From: JASGDN01 sp049841275
Lineage (GTDB): Bacteria > Chloroflexota > Chloroflexia > Thermomicrobiales > UBA6265
DNA length: 64,000 nucleotides
Reading direction: 5' to 3'
Assembly (NCBI GenBank): GCA_049841275.1
Contig: JASGDN010000042.1
Location: 1 to 64,000 of the forward strand
The notes under the pieces were generated by a model. That model ran no database searches. It saw only the letters and a list, made by a program, of their open reading frames with translations, and had not been told where the DNA came from. Every line of letters starts with the position of its first letter. Within the stretch, counting starts at the first letter, position 1. A program made the position numbers and the translations under genes. Shown piece after piece: positions 52,898-62,259 of the stretch.

Positions 52898-54865
52898 TTA
52901 TCCGACCCCCGCCGGGGAAATGGTTTCCCAGCGGGCGTATGCATCGTCGAGGGAGGCCTGCACGCTCTCGTATTCCTCACCAAGGCGGGCGATGGCGTCG
53001 AGGTCCTCGTCGGCGCTGGCGATGGCAAGAGCGTCGGAGATCTGGTTGAGACGGCCCTCCAGCTTGCCGATCTCGCGTTCCAGCTGGGCCATCGCCTTCT
53101 GCTGGTCGTTCTCCGAGCGGCGGCGCGGCTTGCCCTTCGCGGAGACGACGACCTCGCCAGCCGCCTCGATGGGGGCGGCGGCAACGATCTCGGGAAGGGG
53201 GGCCGGTTCGGGCGCGGGATCGGCCTTTTCCGGCTCACGGTCTTCCTCACGATGTCCGATGCTGCGCTGGTAGTCGGTGTAGTTGCCAAGCGAGACGGTG
53301 AGGCCGCCATCCTCAACGACCCAGAGCTTGGTTGCGATACGGTCCATGAAGTACCGATCGTGGGAGACGAAGAGAATCGTGCCGTCGAAGTCGCGGAGCA
53401 TATCCTCCAGCGTCTCGCGCGCCTGGATGTCGAGGTGATTCGTCGGCTCGTCGAGGATCAGGAAGTTCGCCTGTTCGAGCAGGAGCACACCGAGCGCCAG
53501 CCGCGACCGCTCGCCGCCGGAAAGGGAGGTCACCAGCTTGTAGACATCGTCCCCGGAGAAGAGGAAGCGCCCAAGGTAGTTCCGTGCGATCTCCTCGCTC
53601 ATCGGACCGGTGCCGAGGATCACGGAGAGTGGCGTCTCGTTCCCCTTGCCACGCAACTGCTCGTGCGATTGCGCGTAGTAGCCCGGCTTCACATTCGTGC
53701 CGTAGGTGTACTGTCCGGCCAGCGCCGGCAGCACCCCGACCAGCGTCTTGATGAGGGTCGTCTTGCCGCTGCCGTTCGGTCCGATCAGGCCGATCCGGTC
53801 GTTGCGCTCGATCAGGAGGTCCGGGGTATCGATGAAGACGGCGGGACCGTCCGGATCCTGATAGCCGATCTGCATCCTCGTGGACGACAACACCATCCGC
53901 CCGGACCGCACCGGGCTGCCGAGCCGGAGGTGAATCCGCTCGTGCTCCTGCGGCCGCGGAATCCGCTCCAGCCGGTCGAGCTGCTTCTGGCGGCCACGCG
54001 CCTCGCGATACCGCTGGCCCGCACCATACTTGCGGATGAACTCCTCCGTCCGGGCGATATATTCCTGCTGCTCCTCATACTCCTTGCGCCAGCGCTCCAT
54101 GCGCCCGGCCCGCATCGGCAGGTACTTCGCATACGGCGCCGGGTAGTCTTCCAGACGTCCGAACGACAGTTCCATCGTGCGGGTGGTGACACGGTCGAGG
54201 AAATAGCGGTCGTGGGAGACGATGATGCAAGCGCCGTTCCAGGTGCGCAGGAAGGTCTCCAGCCACTCGATCATCTCGAGGTCGAGGTGGTTCGTCGGCT
54301 CGTCGAGCAGGAGAAGATCCGGCGATTCGAGCAATGCCTTGGCCAGGGCGACGCGCGTCTTCTGGCCGCCACTGAGGCGATCGACCGGATCGCTGAAGTC
54401 GGCTTCCGTGAAACCGAGCCCATGCAGCACCGCCTCGGTGCGGTGGTCGATGTCATACCCGCCGCCCAGTTCGAACCGGGTCTGCAACTGCTCGTATTCG
54501 TCGAGGAGCGCATCGAGATCCTCAGCGATCTCCATCTCGCGCTCGATCTCGCGCATGCGTGCTCCCGCCTCGAGCACGGGCTTGAACGCTTCTCGCGCCT
54601 CGTCGAGCACGGTACCGTTGCTGGTGAAGCTCGCTTCCTGCGAGAGGTAGGTCATGCGCAGGCCGTTGGCCTTGACGATCTCCCCGGAGTTGGCATGCTC
54701 GATCCCGGCAAGGATGGATAGCACGGTCGACTTGCCGGCGCCGTTGACGCCAACGAGCGCAACCTTCTCGCGCTCCATCACCTGGAAGGAGACGCCGGAG
54801 AAGATGGTCTCCGTGATGAACATCTTGGAAAGGTTGTTGACCGACAGGATGGTGGAAGCAGCCAT
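52898..54865 (-). CDS. ABC-F family ATPase (translation factor type)
   Basis: A 655-residue soluble protein with two ABC domains and no membrane part. First Walker A GVNGAGKST at 39-47 with LSGGQKTRVALAK; second GPNGSGKTT with LSGGERSRLALG; both have LLDEPTNHLD-like Walker B segments. The inter-domain linker (RRKEYEEQQEYIARTEEFIRKY area) corresponds to the P-site tRNA-contact motif, and the last 90 residues form a coiled coil (QKAMAQLEREIGKLEGRL). ABC-F proteins act on stalled ribosomes; some give antibiotic protection. A leader of about 280 bp precedes it. Confidence 0.92.
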   Translation of the reverse strand: MAASTILSVNNLSKMFITETIFSGVSFQVMEREKVALVGVNGAGKSTVLSILAGIEHANSGEIVKANGLRMTYLSQEASFTSNGTVLDEAREAFKPVLEAGARMREIEREMEIAEDLDALLDEYEQLQTRFELGGGYDIDHRTEAVLHGLGFTEADFSDPVDRLSGGQKTRVALAKALLESPDLLLLDEPTNHLDLEMIEWLETFLRTWNGACIIVSHDRYFLDRVTTRTMELSFGRLEDYPAPYAKYLPMRAGRMERWRKEYEEQQEYIARTEEFIRKYGAGQRYREARGRQKQLDRLERIPRPQEHERIHLRLGSPVRSGRMVLSSTRMQIGYQDPDGPAVFIDTPDLLIERNDRIGLIGPNGSGKTTLIKTLVGVLPALAGQYTYGTNVKPGYYAQSHEQLRGKGNETPLSVILGTGPMSEEIARNYLGRFLFSGDDVYKLVTSLSGGERSRLALGVLLLEQANFLILDEPTNHLDIQARETLEDMLRDFDGTILFVSHDRYFMDRIATKLWVVEDGGLTVSLGNYTDYQRSIGHREEDREPEKADPAPEPAPLPEIVAAAPIEAAGEVVVSAKGKPRRRSENDQQKAMAQLEREIGKLEGRLNQISDALAIASADEDLDAIARLGEEYESVQASLDDAYARWETISPAGVG

Positions 54866-55147
54866 GAGGATTTATCCGTTGCAGGGTGAGTTCACTGGGA
54901 GGAACGGCGAGTGGGTCGCACAGGAAAACGCCGCCAGAATCGCATCGATCCGGCGGTGGCCTCGGGTCCGGCGGCTGGAAGCCGCATCAGGCCCGGGTAT
55001 GGTGCATCGTCACTGCGTTCGATAGAACAACACGCCTGCGTTCAATCCTCACTCTGCCTGGAGACGACGTGTAACGGCGGGTTTCGCCTCATGAGCCAAG
55101 TATAGCAGCGACCGGGAGATGAGAGCGTGCCGATCATGTTCCAACGA

Positions 55148-56104
55148 CTATGATGTCGCGCCGGCCTCCGCAAGAGCGATGTCTCGCGTGCGCGTCCGGT
55201 TCCGGAGGTGGCGAACCGAGTCGATCGTCAGCACCACCAACGCGACCCAGACGATCCCGAAGCCGAACCAGCGTACGGGCGGAACATGCTCGCCGAAGAT
55301 CGCAACCCCACAGATGAGTTGCAGAATCGGGGCGGAGAACTGAAGGAGTCCCATTGTCGTCAAGGGCACACGCCGGGCCGCCGCAGCGAAACAGACCAGG
55401 GGCAGCGGCGTGATAATGCCGGTGCCGACCAGCATCAGGCCATGCCAGGGCGCATCCTGCGAGAACGTCCCGCGTCCGGAAGCCTCCAGCCACGCAACGA
55501 GGATCAGCGCGAACGGGGCCAGGACAACCGTCTCCGTTGTCATACTCTCCAACGCGCCGATCTGCCCGCCGACCAGCTTCTTGATGAAGCCATAGATCGC
55601 GAACGAGAACGCGAGCGTCAGGGCGATCCACGGCAGGCGTCCGTAGTCGACCGTCATGACGAGCACGGCCACGGTCCCCAATCCGACCGCAAGCCATTGC
55701 AGTGACCGCAGCCGTTCGTGGAGCAGTAGCACGCCCATCACCACCAGCACAAGTGGATTGATGAAGTACCCGAGCGATGCTTCCACCACGTTGTCCGCCA
55801 CGACGGCATAGATGTAGATCCCCCAGTTCACCGAGAGGACGAGCGCAGCCAGCGTCAGCAGACCCAAACGGCGGGGCGACCGCAACAATTCCTTCGCCCA
55901 GCCGATATCCCGGATGAACGCCCATACCAGCAGGCAGAAGACCATCGACCAGACGATGCGCTGCCCGAGGATCTCCAGCGCGCCGGCCGGCACGAGCAAG
56001 TGGAAGTAGATCGGAAAAACGCCCCACATGCCGTAGGCCGCCGCACCGAGAAGGAAGCCCTGCCGGCTCTCCGCGTCGGATTGCGCCGTTGTCTCGTCCG
56101 CCAT
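55148..56104 (-). CDS. rarD: EamA family transporter, RarD type
   Basis: A 318-residue membrane protein with about ten helices. GFLLGAAAYGMWGVFPIYFHLL near the start, EILGQRIVWSMVFCL, NWGIYIYAV and EASLGYFINPLVLVVMGVLLLHERL are hallmark RarD segments. RarD belongs to the drug/metabolite transporter superfamily; its substrate is not settled. The ATG at 56104 is preferred to a TTG nine bases upstream. Divergent from lysA. Confidence 0.92.
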   Translation of the reverse strand: MADETTAQSDAESRQGFLLGAAAYGMWGVFPIYFHLLVPAGALEILGQRIVWSMVFCLLVWAFIRDIGWAKELLRSPRRLGLLTLAALVLSVNWGIYIYAVVADNVVEASLGYFINPLVLVVMGVLLLHERLRSLQWLAVGLGTVAVLVMTVDYGRLPWIALTLAFSFAIYGFIKKLVGGQIGALESMTTETVVLAPFALILVAWLEASGRGTFSQDAPWHGLMLVGTGIITPLPLVCFAAAARRVPLTTMGLLQFSAPILQLICGVAIFGEHVPPVRWFGFGIVWVALVVLTIDSVRHLRNRTRTRDIALAEAGATS

Positions 56105-56208
56105 CGTCCCCAATCCTCATCTCCCACATGTCCCGACCTGTTACGGCATGGTGCCATGCCCACGAATGCAGGACAACACGCGCCGGCGTCCCGCACGGTG
56201 CTGGACGC

Positions 56209-56214
56209 TACAAT
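56209..56214 (+). promoter_or_regulatory. Putative -10 element TACAAT for lysA
   Basis: TACAAT lies 46 bases before the lysA ATG. The same hexamer precedes two other genes in the window. No consensus -35 found. Confidence 0.35.
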
Positions 56215-56259
56215 CCCTGTCAGCATCGACACGTTCGTTCCCACATCCACGAGGCAGGC

Positions 56260-57597
56260 ATGACCGCATCCGTTCCCCTCACCACTCCTTCCGTCTGGCC
56301 AGTCACGACGACACGCGCCGACGATGGCTCGCTCGTCATCGGTGGCGTGCCGATGCCGGAGATCGCCAGGACCTATGGCACGCCTGTATACATCTATGAC
56401 GAGGCCACGTTGCGGGAGAACGCCCGCACCTTCCGCGATGCCTTCGCGGCGGCCTACCCGCGCTCGCGCGTCGTATTCGCGGGCAAGGCGTTCCTGAACG
56501 GAAGCCTGCTTCGCATCCTCCATGAGGAAGGGCTCGGGCTGGATGTCGTCTCGGGTGGGGAACTGTTCGTCGGCCTGCACGCAGGAATTCCGGCTGCGGA
56601 GATGAGCCTGCACGGGAACAACAAGTCCCACGACGAACTGGCGCAGGCCATCGAGGCCGGGATCAGCAAGATCGTGGTCGACAACCTCCACGAACTCGAC
56701 CTGCTTGCCGATCTCACCGCCGGGCTCGCATCGCCGCAGACGATCCTCCTGCGCCTCAATCCCGGCGTCGACGTCCACACGCACGCCAAGATCAGCACGG
56801 GGATCGCCGACTCCAAGTTCGGATTCCCGATCGCGAATGGCCAAGCCGCGGAAGCGGTGCGCAAGGCGCTCGCGATACCCGGCGTCCGCCTCGCCGGATA
56901 TCACGCGCACGTCGGGTCCCAGCTCTTCGAGGCGCAGGCGACGCTGGACGCAATCGCCGATATCCTGGCCTTCGCGGCAGCGATGCAGCGCGACCACGGC
57001 GTGACGATGGATCACCTCTCACCGGGTGGCGGCTTCGGCATTGCTTACGAACGCACCGACGCCCCACTTCCCACGGGACAATGGGCGCAGGCGATCGCGG
57101 AGGCCATCCGGGCCGGATGCGCGCTGCACGACCTGCCGTTGCCGATCGTCACGATCGAGCCGGGCCGCGCCATCGTCGGCCCGGCGGGCGTGGCGCTCTA
57201 TACCGTCGGCGGCGAGAAGCGCCTGCCGGGCATCCGCACCTACGTCTCGGTGGACGGCGGGATGGCCGACAACATCCGGCCCGCGCTCTACAACGCCGTC
57301 TACACGGCGGCACTGGCCAATCGGAAAGGCGGCAAGGAACGGGAAACCGTGACGATTGCCGGCAAGTACTGCGAGTCCGGCGACCTTCTGATCGAGGGGA
57401 TCGACCTGCCACCCCTCCACCCAGGCGACCTTCTTGCGATACCTGCCGCAGGCGCCTACTGTCTGGCGATGGCGAGCAATTACAACTGCGCGCTCCGGCC
57501 CGCTGTTGTGCTGGCAGGACAAGGAGAACATCATCTCATCCGGCGCCGGGAAACATTCGACGATCTCATCAGGAACGATATGTCTGTCCGGAGGTAG
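56260..57597 (+). CDS. lysA: Diaminopimelate decarboxylase
   Basis: A 445-residue PLP enzyme making lysine from meso-diaminopimelate. PLP lysine 76 is in VFAGKAFLN, followed by GLGLDVVSGGEL, HGNNKSHDEL, YHAHVGSQ, LSPGGGFGIAY, TIEPGRAIVGPAGV, and CESGDLL with PAAGAYCLAMASNYN at the C-terminus; all substrate-binding motifs are present. The ATG at 56260 has GAGG nearby (GAGGCAGGC). The last gene before rpoD. Confidence 0.96.
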   Translation: MTASVPLTTPSVWPVTTTRADDGSLVIGGVPMPEIARTYGTPVYIYDEATLRENARTFRDAFAAAYPRSRVVFAGKAFLNGSLLRILHEEGLGLDVVSGGELFVGLHAGIPAAEMSLHGNNKSHDELAQAIEAGISKIVVDNLHELDLLADLTAGLASPQTILLRLNPGVDVHTHAKISTGIADSKFGFPIANGQAAEAVRKALAIPGVRLAGYHAHVGSQLFEAQATLDAIADILAFAAAMQRDHGVTMDHLSPGGGFGIAYERTDAPLPTGQWAQAIAEAIRAGCALHDLPLPIVTIEPGRAIVGPAGVALYTVGGEKRLPGIRTYVSVDGGMADNIRPALYNAVYTAALANRKGGKERETVTIAGKYCESGDLLIEGIDLPPLHPGDLLAIPAAGAYCLAMASNYNCALRPAVVLAGQGEHHLIRRRETFDDLIRNDMSVRR

Positions 57598-57942
57598 GCC
57601 CGTTCCTTGCATCGGACAAATGTTCGGTGTATCGTCTCACCTTCACCACGGCAGCATGCCCACCTGATCCCAAAGGGGAGGGCGCTGCGTCTCATCGGCG
57701 CTGGACCAGGCTTTGGCCTATCATTCCGGCAACCCTGCGACGCTGCCGTGGCCGTGCCGCGGACCCGGACGTCGCGTTTGTGGATCTTCCGAAACCAACC
57801 TTGCGGCATCGCGCCGCATGAACAGGCCATCCAGCGCCCACTCCATCGCCGCAGATGCGCTCCGGATCGCCGCCTCCCCGCCTGTGCCCGACGCCGGAAT
57901 GTGGCCCGGCAGTCGAGCACCCAGTTCGAAGGGGCTCGAACC
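57598..57942 (+). other. Upstream region of the sigma factor gene
   Basis: 345 bp without a gene. It holds a plausible sigma-70 promoter at 57607-57635. The rest may be a long leader; I see no strong hairpin or riboswitch motif. Confidence 0.5.
57607..57635 (+). promoter_or_regulatory. Candidate promoter of rpoD, TTGCAT-17-TATCGT
   Basis: TTGCAT (57607-57612) and TATCGT (57630-57635) are 17 bases apart, pointing at the sigma factor gene. A leader of about 300 bases would follow. Confidence 0.45.
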
Positions 57943-59484
57943 TTGAGTGATGCATCCCGCACGAACATCGACAGCCGCGAGAGCGGAATCGCCGTCGAGG
58001 CGATCGCCGAATCCCTTCCGGTCGTCGATACGGAAAGTGGCGACCTCGACGAACGTCTCGCCAAACTCAGCAGCCTGATCGCCGATGGCGCCATCGATGC
58101 CACCGCCCGCGAGACGGAACTCCCGGAAGAGGGCGAACTCGCCAACATCGAGGACGACGACGAATCGCTCGCAGACGATATGCTCAACGGCATCTCGTCC
58201 GCCGCAATCGCCGAAAGCGACCTCGCTGACGTCAACCTGGACGACCCGGTACGCATGTACCTGCGCGAGATCGGGCGCGTGCCATTGCTCTCCGCTGCCC
58301 GCGAGGTCGAGCTCTCGAAGGCAATGGAAGCTGGAGAATACCTGAACGCCCTGGAGGCCCGGCTCACCACCGGCGCGGTCGAACCCGCCGCCAGCGAGAT
58401 CGGCCTTGCCATCTATCACGCCTTCCGCGCCGGATGGCCGATTGCCGACACCTTCTGGAACGCCGTTGCCCCGGATGCGGAGCCGCGAACGCGGCCGCAG
58501 ATACTCGCGGCGGTATTGCCGATCACGCGGTATCCGGAAAAGACGATCAAGCAGGCCGCAGAATCGCTCGATCTGGAACCGAATCAACTGGAGGAGGAAC
58601 TTCGCCTTCGAACGGTGGAATGGGACCTGCTGCCAAGCCAGATCCAGGCGATGGCCGAGGCAAACGACGGGTGGCCCGCCGAGGAGACGGTTCGGGCATG
58701 GTTCGCCGCACGGGAAGCCCGGAACCGCCGCCGCTGGCGTGACCTCCAACTGGCAGGACGCCGCGCGAAAGTCTCGCTCACGGAAGCGAATCTCCGGCTT
58801 GTCGTCTCGGTTGCCAAGAAGTACGTCGGACGCGGCATGGGCATGCTCGACCTGATCCAGGAGGGCAACCTCGGCCTCATCCGCGCAGTCGAGAAGTTCC
58901 AGTATCACAAGGGCTTCAAGTTCAGCACCTACGCGACGTGGTGGATCCGGCAGGCGATCACGCGCGCCATCGCCGACCAGGCGCGGACGATCCGCATCCC
59001 GGTCCACATGGTAGAGACGATCAACCGCCTCATCCGCACAAGCCGCCAGATGCAGCAGGAACTCGGCCGGGAGCCATCGACCGAAGAACTGGCTGTCGTG
59101 ATGGAGATGACGCCGGAGCGCGTGCGCGAGGTCCTGAAGATCAGCCAGGACCCGGTGAGCCTGGAGACGCCGATCGGCGAGGAGGAGGACAGCAGCCTCG
59201 GCGACTTCATCGAGGACTCCAAGATGCCGGCCCCGGCCGACGCGGCGAGCCGCCAGCTTCTGCGCGAGCAGGTGGAAGAGGTCCTGAAGACCCTCTCCGA
59301 CCGCGAGAAGGATGTCCTCTACATGCGCTACGGCCTGGATGACGGCCGCACGCGCACGTTGGAGGAAGTGGGCAAGCACTTCGGCGTCACCCGCGAACGC
59401 ATCCGCCAGATCGAGGCGAAGGCATTGCGGAAACTGCGCCATCCGAGCCGCGCGAAGATGTTGCGGGACTACCTCGAAGAATAG
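57943..59484 (+). CDS. rpoD: Primary RNA polymerase sigma factor (sigma-70, SigA/RpoD)
   Basis: A 513-residue sigma-70. Acidic residues 1-95 precede region 1.2 (DPVRMYLREIGRVPLLSAAREVEL, seen as VRMYLREIG). A non-conserved insert of about 120 residues follows, then region 2 (LRLVVSVAKKYVGRGMGMLDLIQEGNLGL, seen as YVGRGMGMLDLIQ; FSTYATWWIRQAI), region 3 and region 4 (LSDREKDVLYMRYGL, GVTRERIRQIEAKALRKLRHP). The start is chosen as the TTG at 57943, with GAAGGGG nine bases upstream; in-frame sequence back to 57607 is not conserved. Completeness and length mark it as the housekeeping factor. Confidence 0.93.
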   Translation: MSDASRTNIDSRESGIAVEAIAESLPVVDTESGDLDERLAKLSSLIADGAIDATARETELPEEGELANIEDDDESLADDMLNGISSAAIAESDLADVNLDDPVRMYLREIGRVPLLSAAREVELSKAMEAGEYLNALEARLTTGAVEPAASEIGLAIYHAFRAGWPIADTFWNAVAPDAEPRTRPQILAAVLPITRYPEKTIKQAAESLDLEPNQLEEELRLRTVEWDLLPSQIQAMAEANDGWPAEETVRAWFAAREARNRRRWRDLQLAGRRAKVSLTEANLRLVVSVAKKYVGRGMGMLDLIQEGNLGLIRAVEKFQYHKGFKFSTYATWWIRQAITRAIADQARTIRIPVHMVETINRLIRTSRQMQQELGREPSTEELAVVMEMTPERVREVLKISQDPVSLETPIGEEEDSSLGDFIEDSKMPAPADAASRQLLREQVEEVLKTLSDREKDVLYMRYGLDDGRTRTLEEVGKHFGVTRERIRQIEAKALRKLRHPSRAKMLRDYLEE

Positions 59485-59689
59485 ACCGGCATCCGCCAGC
59501 GGCCTCGCTTCCGTGGAAGCGGGGCCGTTCTGGTATCATCCCCACGCGCATCGCGATTCCGATCCGTCGTCCGCGCCCCGTCGAGGGTGGCGACCGGATC
59601 GCGCAGATCGCTTCCCGAGCGCGTTCATCCCCTCGACATCCTGCCCACACCTTTTCCTCGAATCGAATGCTCGTTCCGGAGATTTCCCG

Positions 59690-61246
59690 ATGTTGGTCGA
59701 TGAAGCGAAGATCTTTGTAAAGGCCGGAAACGGCGGTAATGGGTCGGCCTCGTTCCGGCGCGAGAAGTACGCGCCGATGGGCGGTCCGGATGGCGGCGAC
59801 GGCGGCAAGGGCGGCGATGTGGTCCTGCGCGTCGTCAACAACCTCACCAGCCTGTTGCCCTTCCAGTATGTGAACCACTACGAAGCCGACAACGGCAATC
59901 CGGGAACCAGCCGCCGCAGCTACGGCAAGTCCGGTCAGGACAAGATCGTGAAGGTTCCGAAGGGCACCGTGATCTTCCTGGACGAGACCGGCGAGCAGAT
60001 CGCCGACCTGCTGGAGGCGGGCGAGGAGTTCGTCGTCGCGCGCGGTGGCAAGGGCGGTCTCGGAAACGTTCACTTCAAGTCGTCGACGCGCCAGGCGCCG
60101 CGCATCGCCGAACTGGGCGAGCCGGGCGAGCAGCGCTGGCTGCGGCTCGAACTGCGCCTGATCGCCGATGTCGGCCTCGTCGGACTGCCAAACGCGGGCA
60201 AGTCGACCCTGCTCTCGTCCTCCACGCGGGCAAAGCCGAAGATCGCGGACTATCCGTTCACGACGCTCGCCCCAAACCTCGGCGTCGTGGAAGTCGGCGG
60301 CAAGGGCGGTCAGGCTTTCGTGATGGCGGACATTCCTGGCTTGATCGAAGGTGCCGCGGAAGGAGCGGGGCTTGGGCACGAGTTCCTGCGCCACGTCCGC
60401 CGGACAAAAGTGCTGATCCACGTCCTCGATGCGTCCGGCGGCCTGGAAGGACGCGATCCGCTGGAAGACTTCCGCACGATCAACGACGAACTCTTCAGCT
60501 TCGATCCCGCCATGCGCGAGAAGCCGATGGTCGTGGCGCTGAACAAGACCGACCTGCTGGAGGCGCGCGAGAACCTGCCACGGCTGCACGACGTGCTGCA
60601 TGGCGAGGGATTCCGGACCTTCGATATCTCGGCGGCCACCGGCGACGGATTGGGCGACATCTTCAATGCCGTCGCGGCAACCCTTCACGAGATCCAGCTT
60701 GCCGAGGCAGAGGAGCGCAAGCGCGAGGCGGAGCGCCCGAAGCGCCGCGTCTACACGATCGGCAACATCGACGAGCGTGCGTGGGAAATCGAGCGGACCT
60801 CGGCCCATCACTGGGTGGTGACGGGTGTCGGTATCGAGCGTTTCGCAAGGATGACGAACTTCGACCAGTGGGAAAGCGCAAACCGCTTCCAGCGCGTCCT
60901 CGAACGTGCCGGAATCTTCCGGGAACTCGCGCGCCAGGGCATCCAGGACGGCGACACGGTTCACATCGCCGATTTCGAGATGGAGTGGGGTGACCGTGAA
61001 GGCGAGAAGACCCTTCCGCAGGACAACCGCCGTCCATCCGCGATCGCCCGCAGCCATGGCAAGCAGCAGGCCGGGGACGAGGCGGAGGAGATCGACCTCG
61101 ACTACGAACCGGAACTGGAAGACGAGGACGGAGCGGCCGCGATTGCCTTCAACCTGAGCAACCTCGACAACGATGATGCCGACTTCGAGACGGGCGACGA
61201 TGATCTGCTCGTGGTCCTGGGCGAGGATGACGAAGACGGGCGATAG
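59690..61246 (+). CDS. obg: Obg family GTPase (ObgE/CgtA)
   Basis: A 518-residue GTPase of ribosome assembly and stress response. The Gly-rich Obg fold (AKIFVKAGNGGNGSASFRREKY, seen as GNGGNGSASFRR) covers residues 1-157; P-loop GLPNAGKST is at 165-173, followed by YPFTTLAPNLG, DIPGLIEGA and NKTD. A C-terminal OCT domain (RVYTIGNIDERAWEIERT..., about residues 345-430) is present, then an acidic tail of about 80 residues rich in Asp and Glu. The ATG at 59690 has GGAG eight bases upstream. Confidence 0.96.
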   Translation: MLVDEAKIFVKAGNGGNGSASFRREKYAPMGGPDGGDGGKGGDVVLRVVNNLTSLLPFQYVNHYEADNGNPGTSRRSYGKSGQDKIVKVPKGTVIFLDETGEQIADLLEAGEEFVVARGGKGGLGNVHFKSSTRQAPRIAELGEPGEQRWLRLELRLIADVGLVGLPNAGKSTLLSSSTRAKPKIADYPFTTLAPNLGVVEVGGKGGQAFVMADIPGLIEGAAEGAGLGHEFLRHVRRTKVLIHVLDASGGLEGRDPLEDFRTINDELFSFDPAMREKPMVVALNKTDLLEARENLPRLHDVLHGEGFRTFDISAATGDGLGDIFNAVAATLHEIQLAEAEERKREAERPKRRVYTIGNIDERAWEIERTSAHHWVVTGVGIERFARMTNFDQWESANRFQRVLERAGIFRELARQGIQDGDTVHIADFEMEWGDREGEKTLPQDNRRPSAIARSHGKQQAGDEAEEIDLDYEPELEDEDGAAAIAFNLSNLDNDDADFETGDDDLLVVLGEDDEDGR

Positions 61247-61289
61247 GTTCCCTATCCTGCCCGCCTCGAACATCCTTCTCCGTAACGCC

Positions 61290-61321
61290 ACACCCGGAAC
61301 GCTGGCCAGCGTTCCGGGTGT
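61290..61321. terminator. Perfect palindromic hairpin after obg
   Basis: Two 16-base arms (61290-61305 and 61306-61321) are perfect complements with no spacer; the practical loop is about four bases. No T-tract follows. Confidence 0.85.
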
Positions 61322-61413
61322 TCCGCCGAATGCCAGGACGACAACGAGGCAGATCCCTGCAGCAGACTACCGCCGAATCCGGAAAGGGATGTCAACCCAG
61401 ATAGGTCATTCCG

Positions 61414-61505
61414 TGTAGGGGCGATCCTCGCAGTGGTTGCTACGGTCAATGATCGCCCGGCGCGTTTCGCGAAAACCTCGGGCGATCACCAGGATCGTCC
61501 CTACG
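61414..61505. repeat. Family-1 palindromic repeat, copy 3
   Basis: 92 bp bounded by TGTAGGGGCGATCCT (61414-61428) and AGGATCGTCCCTACG (61491-61505). Its interior (GATCGCCCGG...CTCGGGCGATC) is copy 2's interior in inverted orientation with about 80 percent identity by eye. Between convergent obg and plsC. Confidence 0.85.
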
Positions 61506-61527
61506 GGCAATGGCTACTCTTTCGAAC

Positions 61528-62259
61528 TCAGCTGTAGACGCCGCGATACTGCTCCGGGAGCATTGCGGCGATTCGGCGCATCATCAGCTCCGTCGCCTGA
61601 TCGGAGGTGACACGCTTGCCGTCGATCTGTGCCGGGATCGTGAAGGGCTCGCCGAAGACGATCTGCGCCCCACGAAAACCTCGCCACGACGCTCCCAGCG
61701 CCTTGCTCCCGAGCACGGGCAGCTTCTCGGTCCCGATCACCGCGACCGGCACAATGGGCACGTTCCCGCGCAACGCGATCAACCCGGCACCGGGAAGCGC
61801 CTGCTTCAGGGCTCCGGACTTGCTGCGCGTCCCCTCCGGGAACATCCCCAGCGCGATCCCCTGTTCGACCGTCGCCAGCGCACGCCTGATCGCCCAACGA
61901 TCCGCATTTCCGCGATCGACCGGAAACTCGCCGAACTTCAGCATCGCCCAGCCCAGGACGGGGACCTTGAAAAGCTCTTTCTTCGCCATGAAATGCGCCG
62001 GACGCGGACAGGCAATCGACACGAACAAGGGATCGGCATTGCAGAGGTGATTGCTTACCACCAGCACGCCGCCGTTCTTCGGGACGTTCTCCGTCCCCTC
62101 GACGCGCAGGCCGATCAACAGGCGAGAAAGCAGCAGGAGCAGGCCGCGTACGACACGAAACCCATGTCCCTGTATCGTTCCGGCCCGGAGATCGGAGAAG
62201 TCGGCACTCCTGCTCGCCGCCTCCGCGCCGCTCACGACGTTACCCCGTAGGCGGCCCAT
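61528..62259 (-). CDS. plsC: 1-acyl-sn-glycerol-3-phosphate acyltransferase
   Basis: A 243-residue membrane-associated acyltransferase for phosphatidic acid synthesis. The HX4D motif is NHLCNADP (70-77), with FPVDRGNADRWAIRRA, MFPEGTRSKSG and VPIVPVAVIGTEKLP further on; one hydrophobic N-terminal helix at about 38-51. The start may be the ATG at 62259 (GAGG five bases upstream) or a GTG at 62235 that would overlap the cmk stop as GTGA. It directly follows cmk, a common pairing in bacteria. Confidence 0.92.
   Translation of the reverse strand: MGRLRGNVVSGAEAASRSADFSDLRAGTIQGHGFRVVRGLLLLLSRLLIGLRVEGTENVPKNGGVLVVSNHLCNADPLFVSIACPRPAHFMAKKELFKVPVLGWAMLKFGEFPVDRGNADRWAIRRALATVEQGIALGMFPEGTRSKSGALKQALPGAGLIALRGNVPIVPVAVIGTEKLPVLGSKALGASWRGFRGAQIVFGEPFTIPAQIDGKRVTSDQATELMMRRIAAMLPEQYRGVYS

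Larger units (their letters stand above)
61247..61527. other. Gap between obg and plsC: terminator plus family-1 repeat
   Basis: 281 bp between convergent genes. A 32-base perfect palindrome terminator (61290-61321) is followed by a short motif that recurs near 25052 (CCCTGCAGCAG...AATCCGGAAAGGG), then repeat copy 3 at 61414-61505. Confidence 0.7.

Noticed and set aside
59387..61291. A 634-codon minus-strand frame opposite obg
   Set aside because: Antisense to a highly conserved GTPase; no recognisable domains.
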